DNA from: Flavobacterium sp. CF108 | GTDB taxonomy: Bacteria > Bacteroidota > Bacteroidia > Flavobacteriales > Flavobacteriaceae | Length of the DNA stretch: 64,000 nucleotides | Assembly: GCF_900129795.1 (NCBI RefSeq) | Contig: NZ_FQWW01000008.1 | Location: 73,480 to 137,479 of the forward strand | Reading direction: 5' to 3' | Shown here: piece by piece, positions 24,988-35,165 of the stretch | Position numbering within the stretch: position 1 is the stretch's first letter | Layout: each line of letters opens with the position of its first letter | Position numbers and translations under genes: made by a program | The notes under the pieces: generated by a model | The model's database searches: none | Told to the model about the DNA's origin: nothing | The model's input: the letters and a program-made list of their open reading frames with translations, nothing else

Positions 24988-25004
24988 ATTGATTTAATTT
25001 TTAT

Positions 25005-25237
25005 TTTTTGCCACTCCCGATAGCTATCGGGATAAAAGATTAGAATGATTTTTTATTGTCTTTATTTGCTCACTATCTGTGATTAAATTATTTCACGCAG
25101 ATTTTAATAGATTTAAGCAGATTGTGCAGATTTATTATACATTAAAATTAGATCTGCTTTAATCTGCAAAATCTGCGTGAAACATTTTTTTAATCTTTTT
25201 AATCCTTTATCCCGATAGCTATCGGAAGTGGCAAAAA
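25005..25237. repeat. nested palindromic element between susD-like and GH71/99-like genes
   Basis: Outer arms CCACTCCCGATAGCTATCGG and CCGATAGCTATCGGAAGTGG, each with the internal palindrome CCGATAGCTATCGG, enclose a second pair (TTTCACGCAGATTTTAATAG against AATCTGCAAAATCTGCGTGA). It occupies most of a 313-bp gap inside the PUL and may attenuate or stabilise the operon transcript. Confidence 0.88.
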
Positions 25238-25300
25238 TTATTTTTATAAACATGTCAGCCTTCCACGACTAACCAACATGGAAGACTGACATTTTAGAAC

Positions 25301-26815
25301 CTAATTCAAAGGATACCCAGGATTTTGTTTCAGGTTTTTATTTGTTGTTAAAACGGTACTTGGAATAGGGAAGATTGCTTTGTAAGCTTCTGTTGTTCCT
25401 TTTTCCCACCATGGCAGGAAGAAAGTTCCAAAACGAATGTTATCAGTTCTTCTTCTTCCTTCAAAAGTAAATTCCTTAAGCAATTCTTTATCTATAAAAT
25501 TAAGATCGATTGTTGCCGGCATTTCTTCTCCTGCACGTGCTGTAACTTGTTGTACAAATGGTTTTGCTAAATCTGCAGATCCTAAACGAACGTAACATTC
25601 TGCCTGCATCATTAAAATTTCAGAATAACGAATTACTACTAAATCGTGGTCACGTTCCCAGGTTTCTCCGGCTTTCATTTCGTATTTTCCTAAACGAACA
25701 CCTTCATTTTCTTTAGCATCAGCAACACTTGTAACTGTTTCTGTATAGGTTAATGGTTCTCCATTATCCATTGTTATTACAGTTCCAGTAGCTAAGTTGA
25801 TCTGATCTCCGGCAACCATACATTTTTTTCTTTTGTCTGTATCGGCAAATTCAGAATAAACTCCCGGCTGCGCGCACATTCCGTTTGCACTCCAAGGATA
25901 ATCCCCTACTGGAGAAATTGTCAATTTATGAAGGTAATGACAAGACATTGAACTCATGTAATTTCCAACTGTTCCTGCTTTTGAATCGTAAGGAATTGCG
26001 AAAATAATTTCAGGAGATTTCTCATTTTGAGTTGCAAAGTTGGCAAAGAAATCAGGAGCTAATGTGTAACCTGAAATTTTTTGGCACATGTCGATACAAT
26101 CCTGCCAGCGCTCTGTTCCTATAAAAGCTTTTGAGTTCAAATATAATCTTGCTAAAAGAGCATACGCCACATTTTTTGTCATTTTAGAATACACTACATT
26201 TCCAGTTAAATGCGGAATTGCGTCTGTTAATTCTTTTTCAACAAAATCATAAACTTGTTTTCTTGTAGAATTTGTTGGAAGTGCTGTATCTGCAAAATCT
26301 ACAACAATTGGCACATTTCCGAATAAGTCTAAAAGATTGTAATAGTAATACGCTCTTAACGCTTTTAATTCTGCATAAATTGGTGCTTTTGCATTAGCTG
26401 TCAATGACGATTTATCGATTTGATAAATGATGGAGTTTATTTTTGCAATTCCCGTATAGTTGTAACGCCAAGCCGAAAGAATCATACGGTTGTCTGCTTT
26501 CCAGGTGTGTCTTTGCGCATCCTGATATTGTCCGCCATCGTACCAGTTTGTTCCTCTGGTAGGAATTGTAGCTTCATCAGAAACCGTTTCGTTCAAAAAG
26601 AATACGTATTCGCAGGTTGGGTAATTGTTTGAAATTCCATCTGCAAAACCTCTTAACGAAGAATACGCCCCGCCCACTAATGCATCAATTTCTTTTGGAG
26701 TATTTCCAAAATTTCCATCTTCTACTCTATCATATAATTGTTCATCCAGATCGGTACATGATGATATCGTAAAAAGCATGCTTACTAATATTGCTGCTGT
26801 TATTTTGATTTTCAT
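25301..26815 (-). CDS. SusD/RagB-family nutrient-binding outer-membrane lipoprotein (PUL 1)
   Basis: 504 residues; signal peptide ending in lipobox TISSC at about residue 20. SusD hallmarks: LDEQLYDRVEDGNFGNT at the start, TPR helices (YYYNLLDLFGNVPIVVDFAD), and the closing EFTFEGRRRTDNIRFG and FPIPSTVLTTNKNLKQNPGY. It caps the SusC transporter at the cell surface and binds glycans. Follows the SusC gene by 24 bases. Confidence 0.95.
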   Translation of the reverse strand: MKIKITAAILVSMLFTISSCTDLDEQLYDRVEDGNFGNTPKEIDALVGGAYSSLRGFADGISNNYPTCEYVFFLNETVSDEATIPTRGTNWYDGGQYQDAQRHTWKADNRMILSAWRYNYTGIAKINSIIYQIDKSSLTANAKAPIYAELKALRAYYYYNLLDLFGNVPIVVDFADTALPTNSTRKQVYDFVEKELTDAIPHLTGNVVYSKMTKNVAYALLARLYLNSKAFIGTERWQDCIDMCQKISGYTLAPDFFANFATQNEKSPEIIFAIPYDSKAGTVGNYMSSMSCHYLHKLTISPVGDYPWSANGMCAQPGVYSEFADTDKRKKCMVAGDQINLATGTVITMDNGEPLTYTETVTSVADAKENEGVRLGKYEMKAGETWERDHDLVVIRYSEILMMQAECYVRLGSADLAKPFVQQVTARAGEEMPATIDLNFIDKELLKEFTFEGRRRTDNIRFGTFFLPWWEKGTTEAYKAIFPIPSTVLTTNKNLKQNPGYPLN

Positions 26816-26839
26816 TTTTTATATTTTTGAGTTAATCGC

Positions 26840-29839
26840 TTAGTTATTCAGCGTGAAATTTAATCCTACAGAAATAGTTGTCGGACGTGGATAATTGTTA
26901 TACTTATCAATACCAGGCGCTGCTAATCCTGTTTGGTCAACACCATCCTGCGCATTTAAACCAATCTCTGGATCTACTCCTTTGTAACCTGTAATTACAA
27001 ACAGATTTTCTCCCATAATGTACATTCTCAATTTTGAATTTTTGAAGCCTAATGGCATTGTATATCCAACAGAAAGTGTTTGTAATCTAAAGAAAGACGC
27101 ATCTTCGATCCAGTAATCTGAATATTTAGGAGAAGAAGTAATTCCGCTTCCTAAAAAATCATCCGGCACATTGTAAGATGGTAATCTTGTTGGATCGTTC
27201 AGCATCATGTTTGTAGCGTTTAATGCTTTTTGTCCAAACATTCCGTAACCTGTAATACCAAGATCAAAATTTCCGTAAGTAAAATTCATTCCAATACCCA
27301 TAGTCAAATCCGGCTGAATATTACCTAAATCTGTTTTATCAGCATCAACTAAAGCACTTTCTGCCACAACATTTCCTGCTGCATTGTAGTACTGAATTTT
27401 TCCGTTTTCGTCAAGACCAGCATTTCTGAATCCCCAGAAAGTTCCCACTGGATATCCTTCTGCAATAACTTGAGAATATTGACCAGACATACCAGCTAAA
27501 CCGTGTAATGAACCACTGTAAATAACATCTGTTTTATAGGTTGGATTTGATAATTTTTCGATTTTTTGGATGTTGTGTCCAAGTGTTAAATTAGCATTCC
27601 ACGTAAATTTATCCCCTCTTACGATATCAGCATTCAAAGTAAGTTCAACTCCTTTGTTAGACATTTCACCCACGTTTGCCAGCATTGTTCCTACTAAATA
27701 TGGAGGCTGAGGAACTTCATAAGTATACAATAAATCGTCTGTGTTTTTTTGGTACCACTCAAATGAACCTGTGATTCTGTCAAAAAGACCAAAATCGATA
27801 CCTACGTTGATTTGTCTTGTAGATTCCCATTTCAAATCAGGATTTGGGTTTTGTTTTGGAGAATAAGCTAAACTCCAGGTTCCTGTAACCGGATCGTAGT
27901 AACTATCGTTTCCAACTCCTAAAATTGAAAGTGATTTGTATTCACCAATTCCGTCCTGATTACCTGTAACTCCATAACCAACTCTTAATTTTAAAGATCC
28001 TAACCAGTCTTTTGTACCGCTCATGAAATCTTCGTTAGAAATTTTCCACGCTGCAGATGCAGATGGGAAAGTTCCCCATTTATTGTTTTCTCCAAAACGG
28101 CTTGAACCATCACGTCTTACTGTTGCAGTAAGCAGATATTTTCCGTCATAGTTGTAATTTGCACGAGCGTAAAAAGAAACAAGGTTTGATTTTCCTTTAT
28201 AAGAATAAACATCTCCTAAACGATAGTTGTAACCTGCACCTAAGTTATTGTAGCCAAAAGCATCACTCACAAATCCGCTTCTTTGTGCTCCAAAACCTTG
28301 GTAAATATTTTCTAAATAAGAATAACCTGCCAACGCACTAACGCTGTGTTTACCAAATACTTTAGAATAATTTACATAAAGTTCACCTTGTGCATTTGTA
28401 TATTCTGCGTATGTTCTTTGCGCATATCCAGCCTCAGTTCTACCTTCCATAATAGCGTAAGTTGGTTTGTAAGTTCCACCCGCTACTGCATTATGTTCTA
28501 ATGAAATATTAGCAACTGCCTGAAAATCGTTTAAGAATTTAACTTCTGTTTTAAAATATCCTAAAAGTCTGTGTCTTTCGTTATCAACCGTTCTGTTTGT
28601 TAAAATCTCAACCGGGTTTTCGTAGATATTTCCTCCTACTGATGTAAAGTTTCCATTTGCATCATAAACCGGAATTGTTGGGTTTAAGTTGTAAGCACGC
28701 TCAAAAATTCTGTAATCAATAGGATGCCATTTGTCGATATTAGCAAATAAACCCATATCAAATTTTACATCTTTATTGTCTCCAAGATATTGGTAAGCAC
28801 TAACGTTTCCGCTGATTCTTTCTAAACCAGATTTTTTAATAACGCCTTCGTTGTTTAAGTAAGCGATAGAAGCTCTAAAACCGCTGTCAACTTTTCCAGA
28901 ATTAATACTTAAAGTATGTGACTGAGAAATAGCTGTTTGTTCGATTGCTTTTTGCCAGTTTGTATTTCCGCCGTAATCAACAGCATCCATATTTCCGGTT
29001 TGACGAACATAACCTCTCCATTGGTTTGCAGATAAAAGGTCTAAATTATCAGCAACATAACCTACACTTGATAAACCGCTGTATACAACAGAAACTCCTT
29101 TTGTTCCAGATTTTGTTGTAATAATGATAACCCCATTTGCTCCTCTTGAACCATAAATGGCTGTCGCCGAAGCATCTTTAAGAACGTCGATAGATTTAAT
29201 ATCTGCCGGCTGAACCACATTGATATCAACACCGGCAATTCCGTCAACTACAATAAGCGGACTGTTGCTTGCTGTTAATGAAGTTCCTCCACGTAAACGA
29301 AGCGTTGCACCTGCAGCTGGATCTCCCGAAGGACGAATGATATTTAATCCGGCAACTTTTCCTTGCAAAACCTGTTCTGTTGAAGAAATTGTTCCTTTTA
29401 CTAAATTATCTGCCGTAACGGTTGAAATAGCTCCGGTTAAATCAGATTTCTTTTGTGTTCCGTATCCAACAGAAACAACCTGAACTTCTGCCAATTGATA
29501 ACCGTCGTTTTGTAAACGAACTTCTAACTTTGAAGAAGATGCTGTTATCTCTACTTTTTGAGTAGTTGAACCGATGAATGAAACTTCGATTGAACCTCCT
29601 ACGGCTACCTCTAAACTAAATTTTCCGTCAAAATCTGTTGTTGTTGCATTTCTCGTTCCAGTTTCGATAATCGAAGCTCCCGGCAACACAGTGCCTGTAT
29701 TGTCATAAACGGTACCCGTTACCAGCTTTTTTCCCTGAGCAAACATTCCTGCCGAAAGAAAAAGCATGAAAATCATGAATACCAGCGATTTAGTAGTCCA
29801 CATTTGATGCAGGACTATTCTTTTATTTTTACTATTCAT
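26840..29839 (-). CDS. SusC/RagA-family TonB-linked outer-membrane transporter (PUL 1)
   Basis: 999 residues: signal peptide ending AGMFAQ, carboxypeptidase-regulatory-like domain (TGTVYDNTGTVLPGASIIET), plug with the SusC box (KSIDVLKDASATAIYGSRGA, NGVIIITTKSG), and a 22-strand barrel ending ISVGLNFTLNN. It imports oligosaccharides using TonB energy and pairs with the SusD protein encoded just downstream. It lies downstream of two small binding-protein genes, not upstream of them as in the sus locus. Confidence 0.96.
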   Translation of the reverse strand: MNSKNKRIVLHQMWTTKSLVFMIFMLFLSAGMFAQGKKLVTGTVYDNTGTVLPGASIIETGTRNATTTDFDGKFSLEVAVGGSIEVSFIGSTTQKVEITASSSKLEVRLQNDGYQLAEVQVVSVGYGTQKKSDLTGAISTVTADNLVKGTISSTEQVLQGKVAGLNIIRPSGDPAAGATLRLRGGTSLTASNSPLIVVDGIAGVDINVVQPADIKSIDVLKDASATAIYGSRGANGVIIITTKSGTKGVSVVYSGLSSVGYVADNLDLLSANQWRGYVRQTGNMDAVDYGGNTNWQKAIEQTAISQSHTLSINSGKVDSGFRASIAYLNNEGVIKKSGLERISGNVSAYQYLGDNKDVKFDMGLFANIDKWHPIDYRIFERAYNLNPTIPVYDANGNFTSVGGNIYENPVEILTNRTVDNERHRLLGYFKTEVKFLNDFQAVANISLEHNAVAGGTYKPTYAIMEGRTEAGYAQRTYAEYTNAQGELYVNYSKVFGKHSVSALAGYSYLENIYQGFGAQRSGFVSDAFGYNNLGAGYNYRLGDVYSYKGKSNLVSFYARANYNYDGKYLLTATVRRDGSSRFGENNKWGTFPSASAAWKISNEDFMSGTKDWLGSLKLRVGYGVTGNQDGIGEYKSLSILGVGNDSYYDPVTGTWSLAYSPKQNPNPDLKWESTRQINVGIDFGLFDRITGSFEWYQKNTDDLLYTYEVPQPPYLVGTMLANVGEMSNKGVELTLNADIVRGDKFTWNANLTLGHNIQKIEKLSNPTYKTDVIYSGSLHGLAGMSGQYSQVIAEGYPVGTFWGFRNAGLDENGKIQYYNAAGNVVAESALVDADKTDLGNIQPDLTMGIGMNFTYGNFDLGITGYGMFGQKALNATNMMLNDPTRLPSYNVPDDFLGSGITSSPKYSDYWIEDASFFRLQTLSVGYTMPLGFKNSKLRMYIMGENLFVITGYKGVDPEIGLNAQDGVDQTGLAAPGIDKYNNYPRPTTISVGLNFTLNN

Positions 29840-29959
29840 ATGTAGTTATTTATTGATTTTCTATCAGTCATATGTAATTCGCATATCCATTATTTGTTCA
29901 ACGACTAATTTTAGGATTATGCTTATTTCATTAGAATGATGTTTTAATTTGATAGTGAA

Positions 29960-31042
29960 TTATTTGTCTAAGGTTTTAAGCGGAATCGTCGTATCTGAAA
30001 TCGTTTTGTCTTTGTTGTCTTTAACTAAAACATGAATTTCACTTAAAACAGGAGAATCCTTAAGTTCTGAAACCAAATTGACAAATCCTTTTATCTCTGC
30101 AGTTCCTCCGCTAAACTCACCAGAAATTGTTTTTGCACCAGCCGTAATTGTGTAAAGCAATTTGTTTACTCCCGGCTCGTTGTTTTTTCTGTAGATACCT
30201 AAGAAATCTTTCTGGCTGATTTGTAAAGGAAAAAATCCAAATATTGGTGCCGGCGGCGGTTCATAAGCTCCTGCATATAAAACCTGATCCGGAATTGTTC
30301 CTGCCCAGTCGTCTTTTACCATAAGGAAAACTAAATTTTCCATCACGTAACCGTCAGGTGCATTGTAGTATGTTTTTGGAACAAGATCCATTTTGTAGAA
30401 TCCGTTTCCTAAATCTTTTAGTTTGGTTTTTGCAGCAATGTCCGGTAACCATGATTGGTATTCTTGTTTAATATCCCAGTTGTTCAATCCACTATGGATA
30501 TGAACGCTTGTTGCGCCAGCAAATCCCGGAGCTAAATTGGCATTAAATAAAATACTTACACCTTTATCAATTGTTGGTTTTGTTGGATAAGCTCTGATTA
30601 GCTCATTCGCAGTATAAAAAGAAGAGAAATCAGTATATGGCATATTGGCCACGTCGCTTTGTTTAGATCCCGTTTTGTCTTTTAAACGAAACCAGAATCC
30701 TGCGCTTGCTGCAATTTCAGCCGGAGTTTTAGAAAAATATACTGTTGGAGTTAAAGTAAAACTCCACACTTTATTTCCTTCATAGTGCAGTTTTGCAAAA
30801 TCAGAAGAGTTCTCCCAATTTCCCGCATCTGGTTCAGATGGTGACCAAATCCAGATGTATAAATCCTGATTTTCTGCAAACGTAGTTCCAGAAAGATCAA
30901 AGTACCAAGTAACTTGCTCGTCATATTTGTAAACAACCGGAAATGATGACATAGGTCCCACAGCTCCCGCGTTTTCTTGTGCCTTTGTAAATGTTGGAGC
31001 CATCAAAAGGGCAAGTAAAATTGTATATAGAAATTTTTTCAT
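29960..31042 (-). CDS. secreted glycan-binding protein of PUL 1 (SusE-like position)
   Basis: 360 residues from ATG 31042 (an upstream in-frame ATG at 31063 would overlap the previous gene; 31042 gives a clean signal peptide KKFLYTILLALLMAPTFTKA). Two similar beta-sandwich segments (TWYFDLSGTTFAENQDLYIW near residues 45-65 and ISILFNANLAPGF-like stretch near 165) suggest starch-binding-type modules with exposed Trp/Tyr (YIWIWSPSEPDAGNW). No lipobox, so periplasmic or surface-associated by other means. Second gene of the PUL transcript. No family assigned with certainty. Confidence 0.7.
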   Translation of the reverse strand: MKKFLYTILLALLMAPTFTKAQENAGAVGPMSSFPVVYKYDEQVTWYFDLSGTTFAENQDLYIWIWSPSEPDAGNWENSSDFAKLHYEGNKVWSFTLTPTVYFSKTPAEIAASAGFWFRLKDKTGSKQSDVANMPYTDFSSFYTANELIRAYPTKPTIDKGVSILFNANLAPGFAGATSVHIHSGLNNWDIKQEYQSWLPDIAAKTKLKDLGNGFYKMDLVPKTYYNAPDGYVMENLVFLMVKDDWAGTIPDQVLYAGAYEPPPAPIFGFFPLQISQKDFLGIYRKNNEPGVNKLLYTITAGAKTISGEFSGGTAEIKGFVNLVSELKDSPVLSEIHVLVKDNKDKTISDTTIPLKTLDK

Positions 31043-31049
31043 ATTACTT

Positions 31050-31571
31050 TTAATTAATAGCATTTAATTTAAATACATAAGTCACAAACGGAGTTCCTCC
31101 TGAAGAATGCACTAACTGAAATTCCATTTCGTCATTGTTTCCCGGAACAGATGTTACTCTAAGTTCGTCTGTTTTTTGAGTTTTTGCAGCGTCGCTGTAC
31201 AAGTAGATTCTTACTGCGCTTGCATTGGTCTGTTGAAAATCTGAGCTTAATTCCCAATAGCCTTTTGGAGCAAATAAAGGAGGAACATTGCCCGTCACTT
31301 CATAACTTGTAGGTTTGTTTTTTTCGTCTACGCTAAAATTGATTTTAAAATCTTCGTAGTTAAAAAAAGTACTCAAGTTTTCCTCGCTTGGTTCGATCTT
31401 ATTTGCCTTAGCAAATTCGTCAACCATTTTTAGATTTGTTAATCCCCAATTTCCATTTACTTTTTCATAAATCGTAATTGGATCAACGTAGCTTCCGTCT
31501 TCTGTATTGTCGCAGCTAATGGCAAAAAAACAAATAAACAGAGCTAACCAGTAATAACTTTTACTTCTCAT
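31050..31571 (-). CDS. DUF5004-like lipoprotein, first gene of PUL 1
   Basis: 173 residues; lipobox AISC at about residue 20. A single small beta-rich domain (VNGNWGLTNLKMVDEFAK, then APKGYWELSSDF) resembling the lipocalin-like DUF5004 proteins found with SusC/D systems. Probably a surface-exposed accessory glycan-binding protein. Starts the minus-strand PUL operon; the regulator gene is divergent from it. Confidence 0.7.
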   Translation of the reverse strand: MRSKSYYWLALFICFFAISCDNTEDGSYVDPITIYEKVNGNWGLTNLKMVDEFAKANKIEPSEENLSTFFNYEDFKINFSVDEKNKPTSYEVTGNVPPLFAPKGYWELSSDFQQTNASAVRIYLYSDAAKTQKTDELRVTSVPGNNDEMEFQLVHSSGGTPFVTYVFKLNAIN

Positions 31572-32044
31572 AAATTTTGGTTTTTGTTAGTTTTTCATCC
31601 CTTAAAAAGGACAGTACGAAGCTAGATGTTAAATAAATCTAAAAAAAAATATCTGTAAAAAATCAAGATATAATTTAAATGTTTTTACAAATAACTAATT
31701 GATTACCAGTTATTTAATATTTTACTAAAAACACAAAAATCAAGGTCTTGTTTAGATGTAAAGTACCTGCAGAATAATGGTAAATATGACAATATGAAAA
31801 TTTTATGCGAATATTTTTTCACTATACATATATATAACCGCTTTTTATTGTATAATTGCAAATTATTAGAGTACTTTTAACATTTTAATACCCTTTAGAG
31901 ACTCACACTAAGCTATTTCGAAAAAAATCTTAAAACGATACTCTCCAATTTCCAGAACTGTTAATCATCAGTTTTTAATTAATTTTGCTTTTAAACGAAT
32001 TAACTCAACCATAAATTACCTTACCTTAAAACCACAACCAAACC
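31572..32044. other. 473-bp divergent control region of PUL 1
   Basis: Separates the PUL operon from its divergent regulator; no gene is seen. TAGCTTCG near 31620 on the minus strand is one base off the -7 consensus. It most likely holds the regulator-binding site and both promoters, but no clear repeat marks an operator. Confidence 0.5.
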
Positions 32045-33643
32045 ATGCAAAAAATATTTGTACTGTATTTTTTCATTGCGGGTTTTTCTCTTACTGCGAA
32101 AGAGACAAATCCAATTCTTGAAGAATTAGACAATGTACTGCTAAAAAAAGAAGTTTACTTAAAACAGAAATATCGCAAAATTGAAACTTTAAAAAAAAAT
32201 GTTTCAAAATTTACTGTCAGTCAAAATAATGAACAATTGTACCATACCTATATGTCATTGTTTGAAGAATACAAATCATTCAAATATGACTCGGCTTATT
32301 ATTATTTAGAAGAAGCTAAAATCAAAGCCATCGTTTTAAAAGATCCTAAATATTTGGCTAAAAGCCGAATTAAGGAAGGTTTTGTACTGCTATCATCAGG
32401 ATTATTTAAAGAAGCTATCGATACGCTGAATGTTATTGACGATCAAAAACTGGATCAGAAAAACAAATTTGAATATTATAATATTAAAGCCCGCGCATAC
32501 TACGATTTAGCCGATTATAACCGCGATCAGCGTTTTAATATTCATTATGTACAGCAAGGGAATCATTTCCTTAAAAAGGCGCTGGAACTGATTGGAACCA
32601 ATTCAAATGAATATTGGGCCGCCGAAAGTTTGAAACGTTTAAAGCAGCAAGACTGGCGCGGTGCTGAATTTGCTTTCAGCTACTGGATTAACAATTACGA
32701 TTTACCGCCGGATTATTACGGAATTGCGACTTCGAGCCTCGGTTATATTTATTCGGAACGAGGTTATACCAAAAAAGCGATTTATTATCTCGCACTCGCC
32801 GCTATTGCCGATGTCAAGAACGCAACCAAGGAAACTGTCGCGCTCAGAAATCTGGCCAACGAACTCTTTAAAATGGGTTATCTGGACAAAGCAAATGAGT
32901 ATATTAATATTGCCATGGATGACGCTACTTTTTACAACGCCAGACATCGTAAAATTGAAATCTCGTCGATATTACCTATTATCGAAAAAGCGCAGTTAAA
33001 TAACGTAAAAGATAAAAATGATAAACTGGAAAAGATCATTATTTTATTGACGATCCTGACGCTGATTATCATTTTGTTTTCGATTATTATTTTTAAACAA
33101 TTAAAAGAGAAAAATAAAGCGAGAAAGATAATGGCTTCGTCATACGCGCAGCTTCAGGAAATGAACATAAGTTTGAGCGAGGCAAATGCTATTAAAGAGG
33201 AATATATTACGTATTTTATTAAGGCAACTTCAGCTTTCATTAATAAAATTGATCATATTCAAAAAAGTACACTTCATAAAATCATCACCAAGAAAACAGA
33301 TGAAGTTATTGCGAGTTTAAAACGTTATAATGTAAAGGAAGAACGAGAAAATTTGTTCCATCAGTTTGATGAAATTTTCCTGAAATTATTCCCAACTTTC
33401 GTGACTGATTTTAATCATTTGTTTCCGAATGATCATAAATGTATTGTGAAGAAAGGCGAACTTTTAAACACGGAGCTCCGCATTTTTGCTTTATACCGAT
33501 TAGGAATTCAGGACAGTAGTCAAATGGCTGAATTTCTGGAACTTTCTGTAGCTACAATTTATACGTATAAAACGAGAATTAAAAGTAAATCAGATTTTAA
33601 AGATACTTTTGAAGAAAAAATAATGGCAATTAAAACGATTTAA
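32045..33643 (+). CDS. SusR-like membrane-anchored regulator (DUF6377 type)
   Basis: 532 residues: signal or first membrane segment (MQKIFVLYFFIAGFSLTA), periplasmic tetratricopeptide-like helices (about 30-310), a transmembrane helix at about 330-350 (IIILLTILTLIIILFSIIIF), a cytosolic coiled-coil linker, and a C-terminal LuxR-type helix-turn-helix (ELRIFALYRLGIQDSSQMAEFLELSVATIYTY). The design, a periplasmic sensor with DNA-binding tail, matches SusR-type PUL regulators. It is divergent from the PUL genes and probably activates them on sensing a released saccharide. Confidence 0.85.
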   Translation: MQKIFVLYFFIAGFSLTAKETNPILEELDNVLLKKEVYLKQKYRKIETLKKNVSKFTVSQNNEQLYHTYMSLFEEYKSFKYDSAYYYLEEAKIKAIVLKDPKYLAKSRIKEGFVLLSSGLFKEAIDTLNVIDDQKLDQKNKFEYYNIKARAYYDLADYNRDQRFNIHYVQQGNHFLKKALELIGTNSNEYWAAESLKRLKQQDWRGAEFAFSYWINNYDLPPDYYGIATSSLGYIYSERGYTKKAIYYLALAAIADVKNATKETVALRNLANELFKMGYLDKANEYINIAMDDATFYNARHRKIEISSILPIIEKAQLNNVKDKNDKLEKIIILLTILTLIIILFSIIIFKQLKEKNKARKIMASSYAQLQEMNISLSEANAIKEEYITYFIKATSAFINKIDHIQKSTLHKIITKKTDEVIASLKRYNVKEERENLFHQFDEIFLKLFPTFVTDFNHLFPNDHKCIVKKGELLNTELRIFALYRLGIQDSSQMAEFLELSVATIYTYKTRIKSKSDFKDTFEEKIMAIKTI

Positions 33644-33655
33644 TTTTACGGCAAT

Positions 33656-33741
33656 CCTGCAAGGTTTTCAAAACCTTGTAGGTTTCTATTTTAGCTTTAC
33701 TTTGAAAAATTATACCTACAAGGTTTTGAAAACCTTGCAGG
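33656..33741. repeat. nested palindromic element, family B copy 2
   Basis: 86 bp with the same ends as the copy at 19998-20087 (CCTGCAAGGTTTTCAAAACC and its inverse); the inner spacer differs. It sits between two convergent genes. Confidence 0.92.
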
Positions 33742-33797
33742 AAAGAAATCGCGACGAATTATTATAAATATAAATTCATGGCGATTATTCATTCTTT

Positions 33798-35021
33798 TTA
33801 CTCTGCAGATTCTAACTGCAAAATCATATTTTGATAATATTTACTCAACGAGAACAATTGCTCAGCAAAGATCATAATGGCCAGCGGAATAAAGAAAAAC
33901 ATGGTTAGATCTCTTTCGTATAAGAAATAAGTTGTAAGCATAAAAATACGAGTATATTCGAGATAATAAATCCATTTACGCTGTTCTAAAATAGCACCGC
34001 AGTTTATTAAAGTGATAATGATAATCGACAATACAAAAATCTTATCGTATGCCTCTAAATGATCAAAGTAATAGGTAAAAACGGTTAGCAATAAAGTAGA
34101 GATTCCTAATTGAATATAAAGGTAATTTCTAAAACGAAGTCTTTGATGCGGATTGCTTTTATCCTGCAAGAAACGTTTTTCTAAAGTAGGGCGAATATCC
34201 TGATCCATGTGTGCCGGACTGCCGAAAACGGCTTTCCATCTTGCTTTAAATCCTTTTGAACGTCTCCATAACTCATATATTTCAAAATAATAATGAAAAT
34301 GCTGCCAAAGGAAACTATAGCTTTTTAGCGGATGCGTTAATCCGTATTTTGGTTTTTCTTCTTCTTCCTGGAAAGTTCCAAAAAGACGGTCCCAAAACGT
34401 AAACATATCGCCGTAATTTTTATCCAGGTATTTTTCGTCAGATGCGTGATGAACGCCGTGAACAGAAGGCGTTACAAAAATATATTCCAGCCATTTTATT
34501 TTTCCTACGAGCTGTGTGTGCGTAAAGAAAGAATACGCTCCATGAACAATAAGCATGGTAATTACCATTGTGGGATGAAACCCAACAAAAGGAAGGATAC
34601 ACCAAAATCCCGTCCTGACTATGGCCTGAAAAGTGGTAATTCTGGCTGCGGCCGTAAAATTGAATTCTTCACTATGATGATGTACAATGTGTGCTGCCCA
34701 GAAAAAATTGACTTCATGACCTAATCTGTGATACCAATACCACACAAAATCTGTGGCCAGAATTAAGGCAATCCAGACAAGAAAATTACTCGGAACATCA
34801 AAAATCCGATAATCATCATAAATCAAATAGTACAATTGGTAAAAGCTTGCGGCAACAAACAAATTAATCAATCGCTCTGCAATTCCAATACTAATATTAG
34901 AAACAGAGCTTTCATAATTAAAAATTTCAGGTCTCTTTTTTCGTTGCGCCAGCTTGTATTCAAGGAATAAAAACAGAAAGAAAGCGGGCATTGCAAAGGC
35001 AAGAAAATTAATGTTTTTCAT
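33798..35021 (-). CDS. sterol desaturase / fatty acid hydroxylase superfamily membrane protein
   Basis: 407 residues with several transmembrane helices. The His clusters of the di-iron family are complete: WYWYHRLGHEVNF, AHIVHHHSEEFN, FFTHTQ and VHGVHHASDEKYLDKNYGD. The C-terminal 130 residues add three more hydrophobic segments, as in long members of the family. It hydroxylates or desaturates a lipid; the substrate is unknown and sterols are unlikely in this host. Confidence 0.9.
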   Translation of the reverse strand: MKNINFLAFAMPAFFLFLFLEYKLAQRKKRPEIFNYESSVSNISIGIAERLINLFVAASFYQLYYLIYDDYRIFDVPSNFLVWIALILATDFVWYWYHRLGHEVNFFWAAHIVHHHSEEFNFTAAARITTFQAIVRTGFWCILPFVGFHPTMVITMLIVHGAYSFFTHTQLVGKIKWLEYIFVTPSVHGVHHASDEKYLDKNYGDMFTFWDRLFGTFQEEEEKPKYGLTHPLKSYSFLWQHFHYYFEIYELWRRSKGFKARWKAVFGSPAHMDQDIRPTLEKRFLQDKSNPHQRLRFRNYLYIQLGISTLLLTVFTYYFDHLEAYDKIFVLSIIIITLINCGAILEQRKWIYYLEYTRIFMLTTYFLYERDLTMFFFIPLAIMIFAEQLFSLSKYYQNMILQLESAE

Positions 35022-35109
35022 TTTTAATAATTACTTTTTATCGATTTTAAGAAACTAAACTACAATTAATTAAACTAAAAAAGATATTTTCATCAACGAA
35101 TATCAGATA

Positions 35110-35117
35110 CAAATATA
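35110..35117 (-). promoter_or_regulatory. putative -7 promoter element TATATTTG
   Basis: Minus-strand TATATTTG about 90 bases before the desaturase-like gene. Confidence 0.45.
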
Positions 35118-35165
35118 TTGATATTAACCGATGAAAATAGTCTTTAATTTCTCTAAGAAAAAAAT

